DNA of 39,793 nt from Anaerolineales bacterium (GTDB lineage: Bacteria; Chloroflexota; Anaerolineae; Anaerolineales; UBA6663). Under the pieces are notes generated by a model. That model was not told the DNA's origin. It saw nothing but the letters and a program-made list of their open reading frames with translations, and did not search any database. The number at the start of each line of letters is the position of its first letter. Positions within the stretch are counted from its first letter, which is position 1. A program made the translations under genes and the position numbers. Shown here in pieces: positions 17,942-24,617 of this stretch. The stretch spans positions 1 through 39,793 of the forward strand of contig JADLEU010000108.1 in assembly GCA_020845955.1 (NCBI GenBank), in the 5' to 3' direction.

Positions 17942-18400
17942 GTGGCCTACATGATCACCGCCGAGTGCATCAACTGCGGCGCCTGCGAACTCGACTGCCC
18001 AGTGCGCGCTATCACCCCGGCGCCGAGCCAGTTTCGGATCGACCCGATGGTGTGCATGGAATGCGACGGCTACTACCCGGTGCCGCGCTGCCAATGGGTT
18101 TGCCCCGTCAGCGCCTGCGCGCCCGAGCGCGAGAGCTATCTGTTCAAGGCTCGCGCGCTGACCAACCGCGGCGCCCCGCCGGTGGTCCTGCGCGCCGCGC
18201 CACCCGCCGAAACGCCCGCGATTCTGCAGGGCCGCCTGGACCGGCTGCAAAAGCAGCTGGCGCTGGTGACTAACAAAGAAACCCGCGCCGAGCTGCGCTA
18301 CGCCATGGCCAAGCTCCAATGGCAGCTCGGCCAGATCACCGACGCCGAGTTCGCCGAGATCGAGAAGTTCTACGAGAACTTTACTTACGAATGGTGCTGA
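17942..18400 (+). CDS. 2[4Fe-4S] ferredoxin with helical C-terminal tail, copy 2
   Basis: A 152-residue paralog of the first ferredoxin with identical cysteine positions: Cys9, 12, 15, 19 and Cys38, 41, 50, 54, the second motif again having the x8 spacing. From about residue 90 it carries a tail not found in copy 1. The tail is two charged, leucine-rich helices (LQGRLDRLQKQLALV and RAELRYAMAKLQWQL), then DAEFAEIEKFY and a final Cys152. This looks like a helical hairpin for docking or dimerisation. It begins with GTG two bases after the flavoprotein stop, and the MAYMITAECINC start matches copy 1. Confidence 0.87.
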   Translation: MAYMITAECINCGACELDCPVRAITPAPSQFRIDPMVCMECDGYYPVPRCQWVCPVSACAPERESYLFKARALTNRGAPPVVLRAAPPAETPAILQGRLDRLQKQLALVTNKETRAELRYAMAKLQWQLGQITDAEFAEIEKFYENFTYEWC

Positions 18401-18502
18401 CGCATAGGAGCGGGCCGCACCCGGACAATTTGCGTGAGCGGGTTGCACCCGTGCTACGCCTAAGCGCGGGCGGCGCCCACCAAACAAGGAGACCGATCCA
18501 TA

Positions 18503-20026
18503 ATGAAGGCCTTACTTGACAAGCTGAAGATCGAACCAGTCAATCCCGGGGCCTGCACCGGCCCGGACGGCTGGATCAGCGATCCTGAAGGTAAGCCGCT
18601 GGTGTCGTATAACCCGGCCACCGGCGAGCCGATTGCCAGCATCACCCAGGCGTCGGCCACGACCTACGAGGCTGTGCTGCGCCAGGCGGCCGGCGCCTTC
18701 CGCACCTGGCAGACCGTGCCCGCGCCGCAGCGCGGCGCCGTCGTGCGCGACCTGGGCACGATCCTGCGCGAATACCAGGCACCGTTGGGTGAGCTGGTAA
18801 GCCTGGAGATGGGCAAGATCCGCCCGGAGGGCCTCGGCGAAGTGCAGGAGATGATCGACATCTGCGACTTTGCCGTGGGGTTGTCGCGCCAGTTGTACGG
18901 CGTCACCACCCACAGCGAGCGCCCCGGCCACCGCATGTACGAGCAGTGGCACCCGCTGGGCATCGTCGGCATCATCACCGCCTTCAACTTCCCCACCGCG
19001 GTTTGGAGCTGGAACGCCGCCATTGCCGCCGCCTGCGGCGACACCATGGTCTGGAAGCCGGCCTCGGCCGTGCCGCTGTGCGCCATCGCCGTGCAGCACT
19101 TGGTGAACCAGGTGGCCGGCGACCACCACCTGAACGGGGTCTTCAACCTGCTGGTCGGAAGCGGCAGCGTCATCGGCGAACGCATGCTCAACGACACTCG
19201 CGTCCCGCTGATCTCCTTCACCGGCTCGGTTTCCATGGGTCGGCACGTGGCCGAGACGGTGGCCCGCCGGCTGGGCCGCACCATCCTGGAGCTGGGCGGC
19301 AACAACGGCATCATCGTCACCGAAGACGCCGACCTGGCCTTGGTCACACGCGCCATCTTGTTCGGCGCGGTGGGCACCGCCGGGCAGCGCTGCACCAGCA
19401 CACGCCGCATCATCGTGCACAAGTCCATCGCCGCCGACCTGACCGAGCGCCTCAAGCGCGCCTACGCCCAGGTGACCATCGGCAACCCCCTGGACGACGG
19501 CATCCTGATGGGGCCGCTGGTCGAAGAGCAGGCCGTCACCGACATGTTTGCCGCGCTGGAGCGCGTCAAACAAGAAGGCGGCGAGATCGTCACGGGCGGC
19601 AGCCGCCTGCCCGACAAGGGTCCGTGCTTCGTCGAGCCCACAATTGTCAAAATGCCGCGCCAGACGTCGATGGTCTGCGAAGAGACCTTCGCCCCGATCC
19701 TGTACTTGATGGAATACGGCACCCTGGACGAGGCTATCGCCATTCACAACGGCGTGCCGCAGGGCCTGTCGAGCGCCATGTTCACCACCAACCTGCTCTC
19801 GTCCGAGCGCTTCCTCTCGGCCACGGGCTCCGACGCTGGTATGGCTAACATCAACGTCGGCACCAGCGGCGCTGAGATCGGGCTGGGCTTCGGAGGCGAA
19901 AAGGAGACCGGCGGCGGGCGCGAGAGCGGGTCAGACGCCTGGAAGGTCTACATGCGCCGGCAGTCCAACGTCATCAACTGGTCGCGTGACCTGCCCCTGG
20001 CGCAGGGGATCAAGTTCGGCGATTAA
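18503..20026 (+). CDS. Aldehyde dehydrogenase, ALDH7 (antiquitin/AASA dehydrogenase-like) family
   Basis: A 507-residue NAD(P)-dependent aldehyde dehydrogenase. Catalytic residues are Asn162 (FNFP), Lys185 (WKPA), Glu263 (LELGGNN) and Cys297 (GTAGQRCTSTRR). The ELGGNN form and the end motif NVGTSGAEIG...GGEKETGGGRESGSD are typical of ALDH7A1/AmaB, which oxidise alpha-aminoadipate semialdehyde to alpha-aminoadipate in lysine breakdown. AAGGAG at 18486-18491 precedes the ATG by 11 bases. It starts a three-gene group with the SDR and the DAO-type oxidase. Family membership is firm; the exact aldehyde is inferred, since ALDH7 enzymes can also take betaine aldehyde and fatty aldehydes. Confidence 0.9.
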   Translation: MKALLDKLKIEPVNPGACTGPDGWISDPEGKPLVSYNPATGEPIASITQASATTYEAVLRQAAGAFRTWQTVPAPQRGAVVRDLGTILREYQAPLGELVSLEMGKIRPEGLGEVQEMIDICDFAVGLSRQLYGVTTHSERPGHRMYEQWHPLGIVGIITAFNFPTAVWSWNAAIAAACGDTMVWKPASAVPLCAIAVQHLVNQVAGDHHLNGVFNLLVGSGSVIGERMLNDTRVPLISFTGSVSMGRHVAETVARRLGRTILELGGNNGIIVTEDADLALVTRAILFGAVGTAGQRCTSTRRIIVHKSIAADLTERLKRAYAQVTIGNPLDDGILMGPLVEEQAVTDMFAALERVKQEGGEIVTGGSRLPDKGPCFVEPTIVKMPRQTSMVCEETFAPILYLMEYGTLDEAIAIHNGVPQGLSSAMFTTNLLSSERFLSATGSDAGMANINVGTSGAEIGLGFGGEKETGGGRESGSDAWKVYMRRQSNVINWSRDLPLAQGIKFGD

Positions 20027-20027
20027 C

Positions 20028-20825
20028 ATGGATCTCGGACTGAAAGATAAGATTGCCCTGGTCGCCGGCGCCAGCCGTGGCCTGGGCGCTGCTACGGCGC
20101 GCGAGTTGGCGCGCGAGGGCGCGGCGGTTATTATGTGCAGCCGCGACGCCCGCACCCTGGTCCGCACCCAGGAAGCGATCTTCCTTGAGCAGAACGGGCG
20201 CACACCCACCATGGTGGTCGAGGCCGACCTGACGCGCGACGAGGACGTGACCCGGCTGATGAGCATGGCCACCGCCCGCTTCGGCCGGCTGGACATCCTC
20301 ATCACCAACTGCGGTGGGCCGCCCAGCGGCCGCTTCGAAGACCACGACCTCGACGCCTGGCGCGCGGCCGTGGACACCACCATCTTCAGCGTCGTGCGCC
20401 TGATCCGCGCCGCGCTGCCCGAGTTGCGCAAGTCGGACTGCCCGTCCATCCTGACCTTCTCGTCCAACTCGGCCCGCCAGCCGGTGCCCTACCTGGCGCT
20501 GTCGAACTCACTGCGCCTGGCGGTGGTCGGCCTGACCAAGACCCTGGCGCTCGAGCTCGGCCCCGAGGGCATCCGCGTCAACAGCCTCCTGCCCGCCTGG
20601 ACTAAGACCGAGCGGGTGATGCAGATCATGGAAGAGCGCTCGCAGCGCAACCACACCACGGTCGAGGCCGAGATGGAGAAGCAGGCCGAAGAGTCGCCCC
20701 TCGGCCGGTTGGGCACCGTGGAGGAATTCGCGCGGGCAGCGGTGTTCCTGTGCTCGCCAGCCGTGCCCTTCATGACCGGCGTCATGCTGCCGTTCGACGG
20801 CGGTATGTACAAGGCCACGCTGTAG
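20028..20825 (+). CDS. SDR-family protein with atypical active site
   Basis: A 265-residue short-chain dehydrogenase/reductase. The nucleotide-binding loop AGASRGLG is at 13-20, the NAG-equivalent reads NCGG at 94-97 and the Ser is at 145-146. In the active-site helix the usual Tyr-x-x-Ser-Lys is replaced by Leu-x-x-Ser-Asn (PYLALSNSLR, 154-163), with a Tyr shifted one place upstream. This matches a known set of BKR-like SDRs with an incomplete catalytic tetrad. It may be a non-standard reductase or a binding protein. The ATG at 20028 follows the aldehyde dehydrogenase stop by one base, so co-translation is likely. Confidence 0.86.
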   Translation: MDLGLKDKIALVAGASRGLGAATARELAREGAAVIMCSRDARTLVRTQEAIFLEQNGRTPTMVVEADLTRDEDVTRLMSMATARFGRLDILITNCGGPPSGRFEDHDLDAWRAAVDTTIFSVVRLIRAALPELRKSDCPSILTFSSNSARQPVPYLALSNSLRLAVVGLTKTLALELGPEGIRVNSLLPAWTKTERVMQIMEERSQRNHTTVEAEMEKQAEESPLGRLGTVEEFARAAVFLCSPAVPFMTGVMLPFDGGMYKATL

Positions 20826-20866
20826 AAGCGTTTCCGATGGGGCCTTCAACAACGAGCCACGCAATT

Positions 20867-20920
20867 GGGGCGTGCACCACCTGCCCAGGACCGCAAACCC
20901 GTTGGGAGGTTGGACGCCCC
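20867..20920 (+). promoter_or_regulatory. Stem-loop covering the ribosome binding site of the FAD oxidase gene
   Basis: Outer arms GGGGCGT (20867-20873) and ACGCCCC (20914-20920) pair. Inside, ACCT-G-CCCA (20879-20887, one bulged G) pairs with TGGGAGGT (20903-20910), which contains the GGGAGG ribosome binding site of the gene starting at 20925. The loop is 15 bases. Such a fold would hide the site and could regulate translation; it could also be a dispersed palindromic repeat. Confidence 0.5.
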
Positions 20921-20924
20921 TACC

Positions 20925-22019
20925 ATGGCTGACGTCATCGTCATCGGCGCCGGCATCATCGGCGCGGCCTGCGCCTGGCGCCTGGCCCAAGCCGGCGTGC
21001 GCGTCACACTCCTGGAGCGCACCGCGCCGGCCGCCGGCGCCTCGCAAGCCGCGCTGGGCGTGCTGCAGTTTCACGCCATGCCCGGCGCCCACCCGGCCTA
21101 CCAGCACCTGTCGCTGCGCAGCCGCGAGCTGTACCCGGCCTGGCTGGCCGAGCTAGCCGAGACCACCGGCGAGCGCGTGCCGTATTTCGCCGGCGGCCAA
21201 CTCAAGCTGGCATTCGCCGAGGCGGACTGGCCCGAGCTGGAAGCATTGCTGGCGGCCAATGAAGCGCTGGGCCTGCCGGTCGAGCGCGCCGGCGCAGACG
21301 AATGCCTGCTGCTTGAGCCGGCCCTCAACCCCACCCTCCTCGGCGGCGTCTTCCTCCCCGCCGATGCTTGGGTAGACAACACTGCCCTGACCCTGGCGCT
21401 GGCCAAAGCTGCGCAGCGAGCCGGCGCCTGCCTGGAGCGGGTCGCCGTCACGGCCATCGAGCAAGCCGGTGGCCGTGTCACCGGCGTGCGCGCCGCCGGT
21501 CAGCACTACGCCGCCGATTGGGTCGTGCTGGCGGCCGGCTGCTGGTCGAGCCAGATTGCCGGCGTGCCGGCCCTGCCGGTGCAGCCCGTGCGCGGCCAGG
21601 CGCTGGCTGTGGCCGGGCGGCCGGTGCGGCACGTGGTCGCCTCCTCGCACGGCTATCTGGTGCCCAAGACCACCGAGCAGACCCTGGTGGGCGCCACCGT
21701 CGAGGCCGTGGGTTACGACGAAGCCACCACCCTGGGCGGGCTGGCCCAGGTGGCCGCGGCCGGTCTCGAGATCTCGCCGCGCCTGGCTGGCGGCGCCTTC
21801 CTCGGCGCCTGGGCCGGGCTGCGTCCCGCCACTCCCGACGGCCGCCCGTGCCTGGGCCCGTTTGCCGCCCTGCCCAACCTGATTGCCGCGGCCGGCCACT
21901 TCCGCAACGGAATCCTCCAAGCCCCGGCTACGGCTGAGATCGTCTGCGTTCTGGTGGCCGGCGCGCCCCTGGCGGCCGACATCAGCGGCCTCAACCCAGA
22001 CCGTGAGGGGTGGGTATAA
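20925..22019 (+). CDS. FAD-dependent amino acid/amine oxidase (DAO family, ThiO-like)
   Basis: A 364-residue flavoprotein of the D-amino acid oxidase fold. GAGIIGAACAWRLAQAG (8-24) and the acidic ERT (31-33) bind the ADP part of FAD. The C-terminal segment AGLRPATPDGRPCLGP followed by AAGHFRNGILQAPATAE is typical of glycine oxidase (ThiO), sarcosine and D-amino acid dehydrogenases. It oxidises an amine to an imine. No thiamin genes are nearby, so a ThiO role is not favoured; with ALDH7 upstream, an amine feeding the aldehyde dehydrogenase (for instance pipecolate) is possible. The ATG at 20925 follows GGGAGG by about 15 bases; a strong hairpin overlaps this leader. Confidence 0.88.
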   Translation: MADVIVIGAGIIGAACAWRLAQAGVRVTLLERTAPAAGASQAALGVLQFHAMPGAHPAYQHLSLRSRELYPAWLAELAETTGERVPYFAGGQLKLAFAEADWPELEALLAANEALGLPVERAGADECLLLEPALNPTLLGGVFLPADAWVDNTALTLALAKAAQRAGACLERVAVTAIEQAGGRVTGVRAAGQHYAADWVVLAAGCWSSQIAGVPALPVQPVRGQALAVAGRPVRHVVASSHGYLVPKTTEQTLVGATVEAVGYDEATTLGGLAQVAAAGLEISPRLAGGAFLGAWAGLRPATPDGRPCLGPFAALPNLIAAAGHFRNGILQAPATAEIVCVLVAGAPLAADISGLNPDREGWV

Positions 22020-22103
22020 GCGTGTAGGTACGCACGGGCGCAAGTGGACCGTGTCGGCCCACCTACCTGCCCAGGTGCGCACATACCAACTTGCCTGCCG
22101 GGG

Positions 22104-22109
22104 TACAAT
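22104..22109 (+). promoter_or_regulatory. Candidate -10 box (TACAAT) for lysX
   Basis: TACAAT stands out in GC-rich DNA 36 bases before the lysX start. No convincing -35 lies 16-18 bases upstream. It suggests that lysX has its own promoter separate from the oxidase gene. Confidence 0.4.
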
Positions 22110-22144
22110 AGCCGCTGACCGCAGACTGACGACCGGGGATCACC

Positions 22145-22999
22145 TTGCTCAAGATCGGCGTTTTACTATCACGCGTTCGCGTGGAAGAAAGATGGCTGTT
22201 CGAGGCCCTCGAAAAGCGCGGGCTGCCCTACGACCGCCTAGACGACCGCGATCTGGTCTTTGACCTGCGGTGTCCTGACCCGTGGCGGCCATACGGCGTC
22301 GTGCTCGAACGCAGCATCTCCTTTGGCCGCGGGCTGGCGGCCCTGCACATCCTCAACGCCTGGGGCATTCCCACCGTCAACACCGCCCAAGTCGCTGAGA
22401 CCTGCGGCGACAAACTGGCCACCTCGGCCGCGCTGCAGGCCGGGGGCGTCCCACAGCCCAGGGTGCGCGTGGCTTTCACGGTTGAGTCCGCCCTGGCCGC
22501 CATCGAAGAAATGGGCTACCCGGTGGTGCTCAAGCCGGTCGTTGGCTCGTGGGGCCGCCTGGTGACCAAGCTCAACGACCGCGACGCGGCCGAGGCCGTC
22601 CTCGAGCACCGCGAGGTGCTCGGCAGCTACTACCACCAGATCTACTACCTGCAGGAATATATCAGTAAACCGGGCCGCGACATCCGCGCCTACGTGGTCG
22701 GCGGCCGGACCGTCGCCGCCAGCTACCGCTCGTCGAAGCACTGGATCACCAACACCGCCCGCGGCGGCGCCGGCTCAAACTGCCCGGTGACGCCCGAGCT
22801 AGAGGCCGTGTGCCTGGCCGCGGCGCGGGCCGTGGGCGGCGGCGTGCTGGCCGTGGACGTGCTCGAAGACCCCGACCGCGGCTACCTGGTCAACGAAGTC
22901 AACCACACCATGGAGTTTCACAGCTCCGTCCCAGCCACGGGCATTGATATCCCCGGCTTCGTGGTGGAATATACGGCGGCGCAGATGCTGCCGGCGTAG
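22145..22999 (+). CDS. lysX: LysX: alpha-aminoadipate-LysW ligase (RimK-type ATP-grasp)
   Basis: A 284-residue ATP-grasp enzyme which, in the Thermus-type lysine pathway, joins the amino group of alpha-aminoadipate to the C-terminal Glu of the carrier LysW. Key segments are CGDKLATS (87-94), [13 protein letters not shown] (126-138), [12 protein letters not shown] (170-181), [10 protein letters not shown] (199-208) and NEVNHTMEF (250-258), all very close to Thermus LysX. It starts with TTG at 22145 behind GGGGAT. Members with a different specificity loop act as ArgX on glutamate, so the substrate is likely but not certain. No lysW, lysZ or lysY lies in the window. Confidence 0.9.
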   Translation: MLKIGVLLSRVRVEERWLFEALEKRGLPYDRLDDRDLVFDLRCPDPWRPYGVVLERSISFGRGLAALHILNAWGIPTVNTAQVAETCGDKLATSAALQAGGVPQPRVRVAFTVESALAAIEEMGYPVVLKPVVGSWGRLVTKLNDRDAAEAVLEHREVLGSYYHQIYYLQEYISKPGRDIRAYVVGGRTVAASYRSSKHWITNTARGGAGSNCPVTPELEAVCLAAARAVGGGVLAVDVLEDPDRGYLVNEVNHTMEFHSSVPATGIDIPGFVVEYTAAQMLPA

Positions 23000-23004
23000 C
23001 CGGC

Positions 23005-23038
23005 CACCGGGCGCTGGCAGGCGGCTCGCCCGCCGGTG
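23005..23038 (+). terminator. Imperfect GC hairpin after lysX
   Basis: CACCGG at 23005-23010 pairs with CCGGTG at 23033-23038, with further partial inner pairing (GCG at 23011 with CGC at 23027). It lies six bases after the lysX stop. There is no T run, so it is only a moderate candidate. Confidence 0.4.
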
Positions 23039-23143
23039 TCCACAGCCGCCACTATCCTTCCGCATCGGCTTCACATTTCACCCACAATCCAATTGCATAC
23101 TTTCGATCGTCAAAGCTGAGCCTGTGTTGGAAAGGAGACACCC

Positions 23144-23575
23144 ATGACCAGGCGGATTGTGATCGGTATCTTGGTGGCGCTAGTGCTGCTGGCCGGCGCG
23201 GTGACGGTCGGGGTCTACGCCTATCAGTTCGGCGTCATGCAGGGCCTGAACAGCAGCGGCCAACTGGTTTTGTCTGAAGGCGCGCCCGGCCCTGGGCCCT
23301 ACTTCTACCACGGTATGCCCTACCACGTCGGTCCCTGGGGATGGGGCGGCTTTGGCTTCGGGTTCGGCCTGCTGCGCTGCCTGTTCCCGCTGCTGGGCTT
23401 CTTGCTGCTCTTCGCCCTGCTGCGCGGCCTCTTCTGGCGCGGTCATTGGGGCAGGCGCGGCTGGGGCGGCCCGCTGACCTGGGACCGTGAGCACGGCGCC
23501 CCGCCCATGTTCGACGAATGGCACCGCCGCGCGCACAGCGGCGAAGGCGGTCAGACCCCCGGGGGAGGCGCGTAA
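23144..23575 (+). CDS. Small two-span membrane protein, Gly/Trp/His-rich
   Basis: A 143-residue protein with no recognised domain. Residues 5-27 form a signal anchor or TM helix. Residues 45-74 are a Gly/Pro/aromatic segment with repeated FGFG. Residues 75-97 form a second hydrophobic helix. The C-terminus is rich in Trp, His and Arg (HWGRRGWGG, then DEWHRRAH). GAAAGGAG lies just before the ATG. Proteins of this type are often seen beside two-component systems, and one follows 350 bases later. It may be an accessory or sensed envelope protein; this is inference from context only. Confidence 0.75.
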   Translation: MTRRIVIGILVALVLLAGAVTVGVYAYQFGVMQGLNSSGQLVLSEGAPGPGPYFYHGMPYHVGPWGWGGFGFGFGLLRCLFPLLGFLLLFALLRGLFWRGHWGRRGWGGPLTWDREHGAPPMFDEWHRRAHSGEGGQTPGGGA

Positions 23576-23924
23576 GCGCGCGTACGTGAGCCAGCAATGC
23601 GCCCGAGTAAGGCGGGAGCATCCGCTCGCCGCACAGCAGTCAGTGCCGGCGCCAGCCGGCGGACGCTTCGCCTCAGGCTAATCGCGCCCGATCTGGCTAC
23701 CTTGGGAAATCCAGCCGTTGGCGCTCCCCGCGCAGCGTGGGCGCGTGCGCTCCTACGCCGTGGCGCCCAGCGGCAACACTTGCCGCCGCTGCTGCTGGTT
23801 TTCCGGCGCGGACGCGAACACATGAAAGCCTTGGCTTCAACCTTACTGCGCGGCGTCACCCGCCACCCGTGGCATAATCCAACCGCGGTTGTACTGACCC
23901 TCGTCCTTCGTTTTCCATCCGCCT
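23576..23924 (+). other. 349-base gap with hairpin and candidate -10 box
   Basis: A small hairpin, GCCGGC at 23645-23650 with 23655-23660 and a GCCA loop, may end the membrane-protein transcript. CATAAT at 23873-23878, about 50 bases before the response regulator start, is a candidate -10 box without a clear -35. Nothing else convincing was seen. Confidence 0.4.
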
Positions 23925-24617
23925 ATGCCCACCATCCTCGTCGTCGACGATGAAACTCGCATCACCCAGTTGGCTCTGGACTACCTCGCCCACGCCGGCT
24001 TCCAGGTGACCATCGCCCACGATGGGCCGGGCGCGCTGCGGGCCTTCCGTTCCCAGCCGCCCGACTTGATCGTGCTCGACCTGGGGCTGCCCGGCCTGGA
24101 CGGGCTGGACGTAACCCGCATGCTCCGCAAAGAGTCCAACGTGCCTATCATCATGCTCACCGCCCGCGGCGAAGAGAGCGATAAGCTGGTGGGTCTGGAG
24201 TTGGGCGCCGACGACTACATCGTCAAGCCCTTCAGCCCCAAGGAGTTGGTGGCCCGCGTGCGAGCCGTGCTGCGCCGCGTCGAAGTCAGGGGCGCCGGCC
24301 CGCTCGATCCCAACGCCGTCATCCACGCCGCTGACCTGACCCTCGACGGCCCGCGCTTGCGCGTGCTCCGCGGCGACCAGCGAGTGGACCTGACCGCGAC
24401 CGAGTTCGCGCTGCTGGCCACGTTGGCACGCCAGCCGGGCCGCGTCTTCACGCGCGCCCAGTTGCTCGACGCCGTGCACGGCGTGGCCTTCGAAAGCTAT
24501 GAGCGCGCTATCGACACCCACATCAAGAACCTGCGCCGCAAGCTGGAGCCGAACCCGCGCGAGCCGCGTTATATCCTCACCGTGTACGGCCTGGGATACA
24601 AATTCGCCGATGTCTAG
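23925..24617 (+). CDS. OmpR/PhoB-family response regulator
   Basis: A 230-residue two-domain regulator. The receiver domain (1-115) has the acidic pair DD at 8-9, phospho-acceptor Asp52 (LIVLDLGLPGLDG), Thr79 (MLTAR) and Lys101 (IVKPF). The C-terminal winged-helix domain (about 130-228) shows LTATEFALLATLARQPGRVF and the IDTHIKNLRRKLE recognition helix, ending in YILTVYGLGYKF. It is thus a DNA-binding transcription factor controlled by phosphorylation. The histidine kinase gene overlaps its 3' end by eight bases. Target genes are unknown; the membrane-protein gene upstream is one candidate. Confidence 0.94.
   Translation: MPTILVVDDETRITQLALDYLAHAGFQVTIAHDGPGALRAFRSQPPDLIVLDLGLPGLDGLDVTRMLRKESNVPIIMLTARGEESDKLVGLELGADDYIVKPFSPKELVARVRAVLRRVEVRGAGPLDPNAVIHAADLTLDGPRLRVLRGDQRVDLTATEFALLATLARQPGRVFTRAQLLDAVHGVAFESYERAIDTHIKNLRRKLEPNPREPRYILTVYGLGYKFADV

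Larger units (their letters stand above)
10749..18400 (+). repeat. Duplicated flavoprotein/ferredoxin module flanking the 2-oxoacid oxidoreductase genes
   Basis: The gene pair at 10749-12477 and the pair at 16653-18400 are direct paralogous copies. Both proteins are conserved and parts of the DNA are nearly identical, for example around 11695-11860 and 17515-17680. Copy-specific parts are the N-terminal extension of flavoprotein 1 and the C-terminal tail of ferredoxin 2. The arrangement looks like an internal tandem duplication with the oxidoreductase genes between the copies. Confidence 0.8.

Noticed and set aside
20925-22019. Calling the DAO-family gene thiO
   Set aside because: The sequence is ThiO-like, but no thiamin genes are nearby and the context is an aldehyde dehydrogenase group; a symbol would overstate the evidence.
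22091-22109. TTGCCT/TACAAT as a full promoter for lysX
   Set aside because: The spacer is only seven bases, so TTGCCT cannot be the -35; only the -10 box was kept as a candidate.
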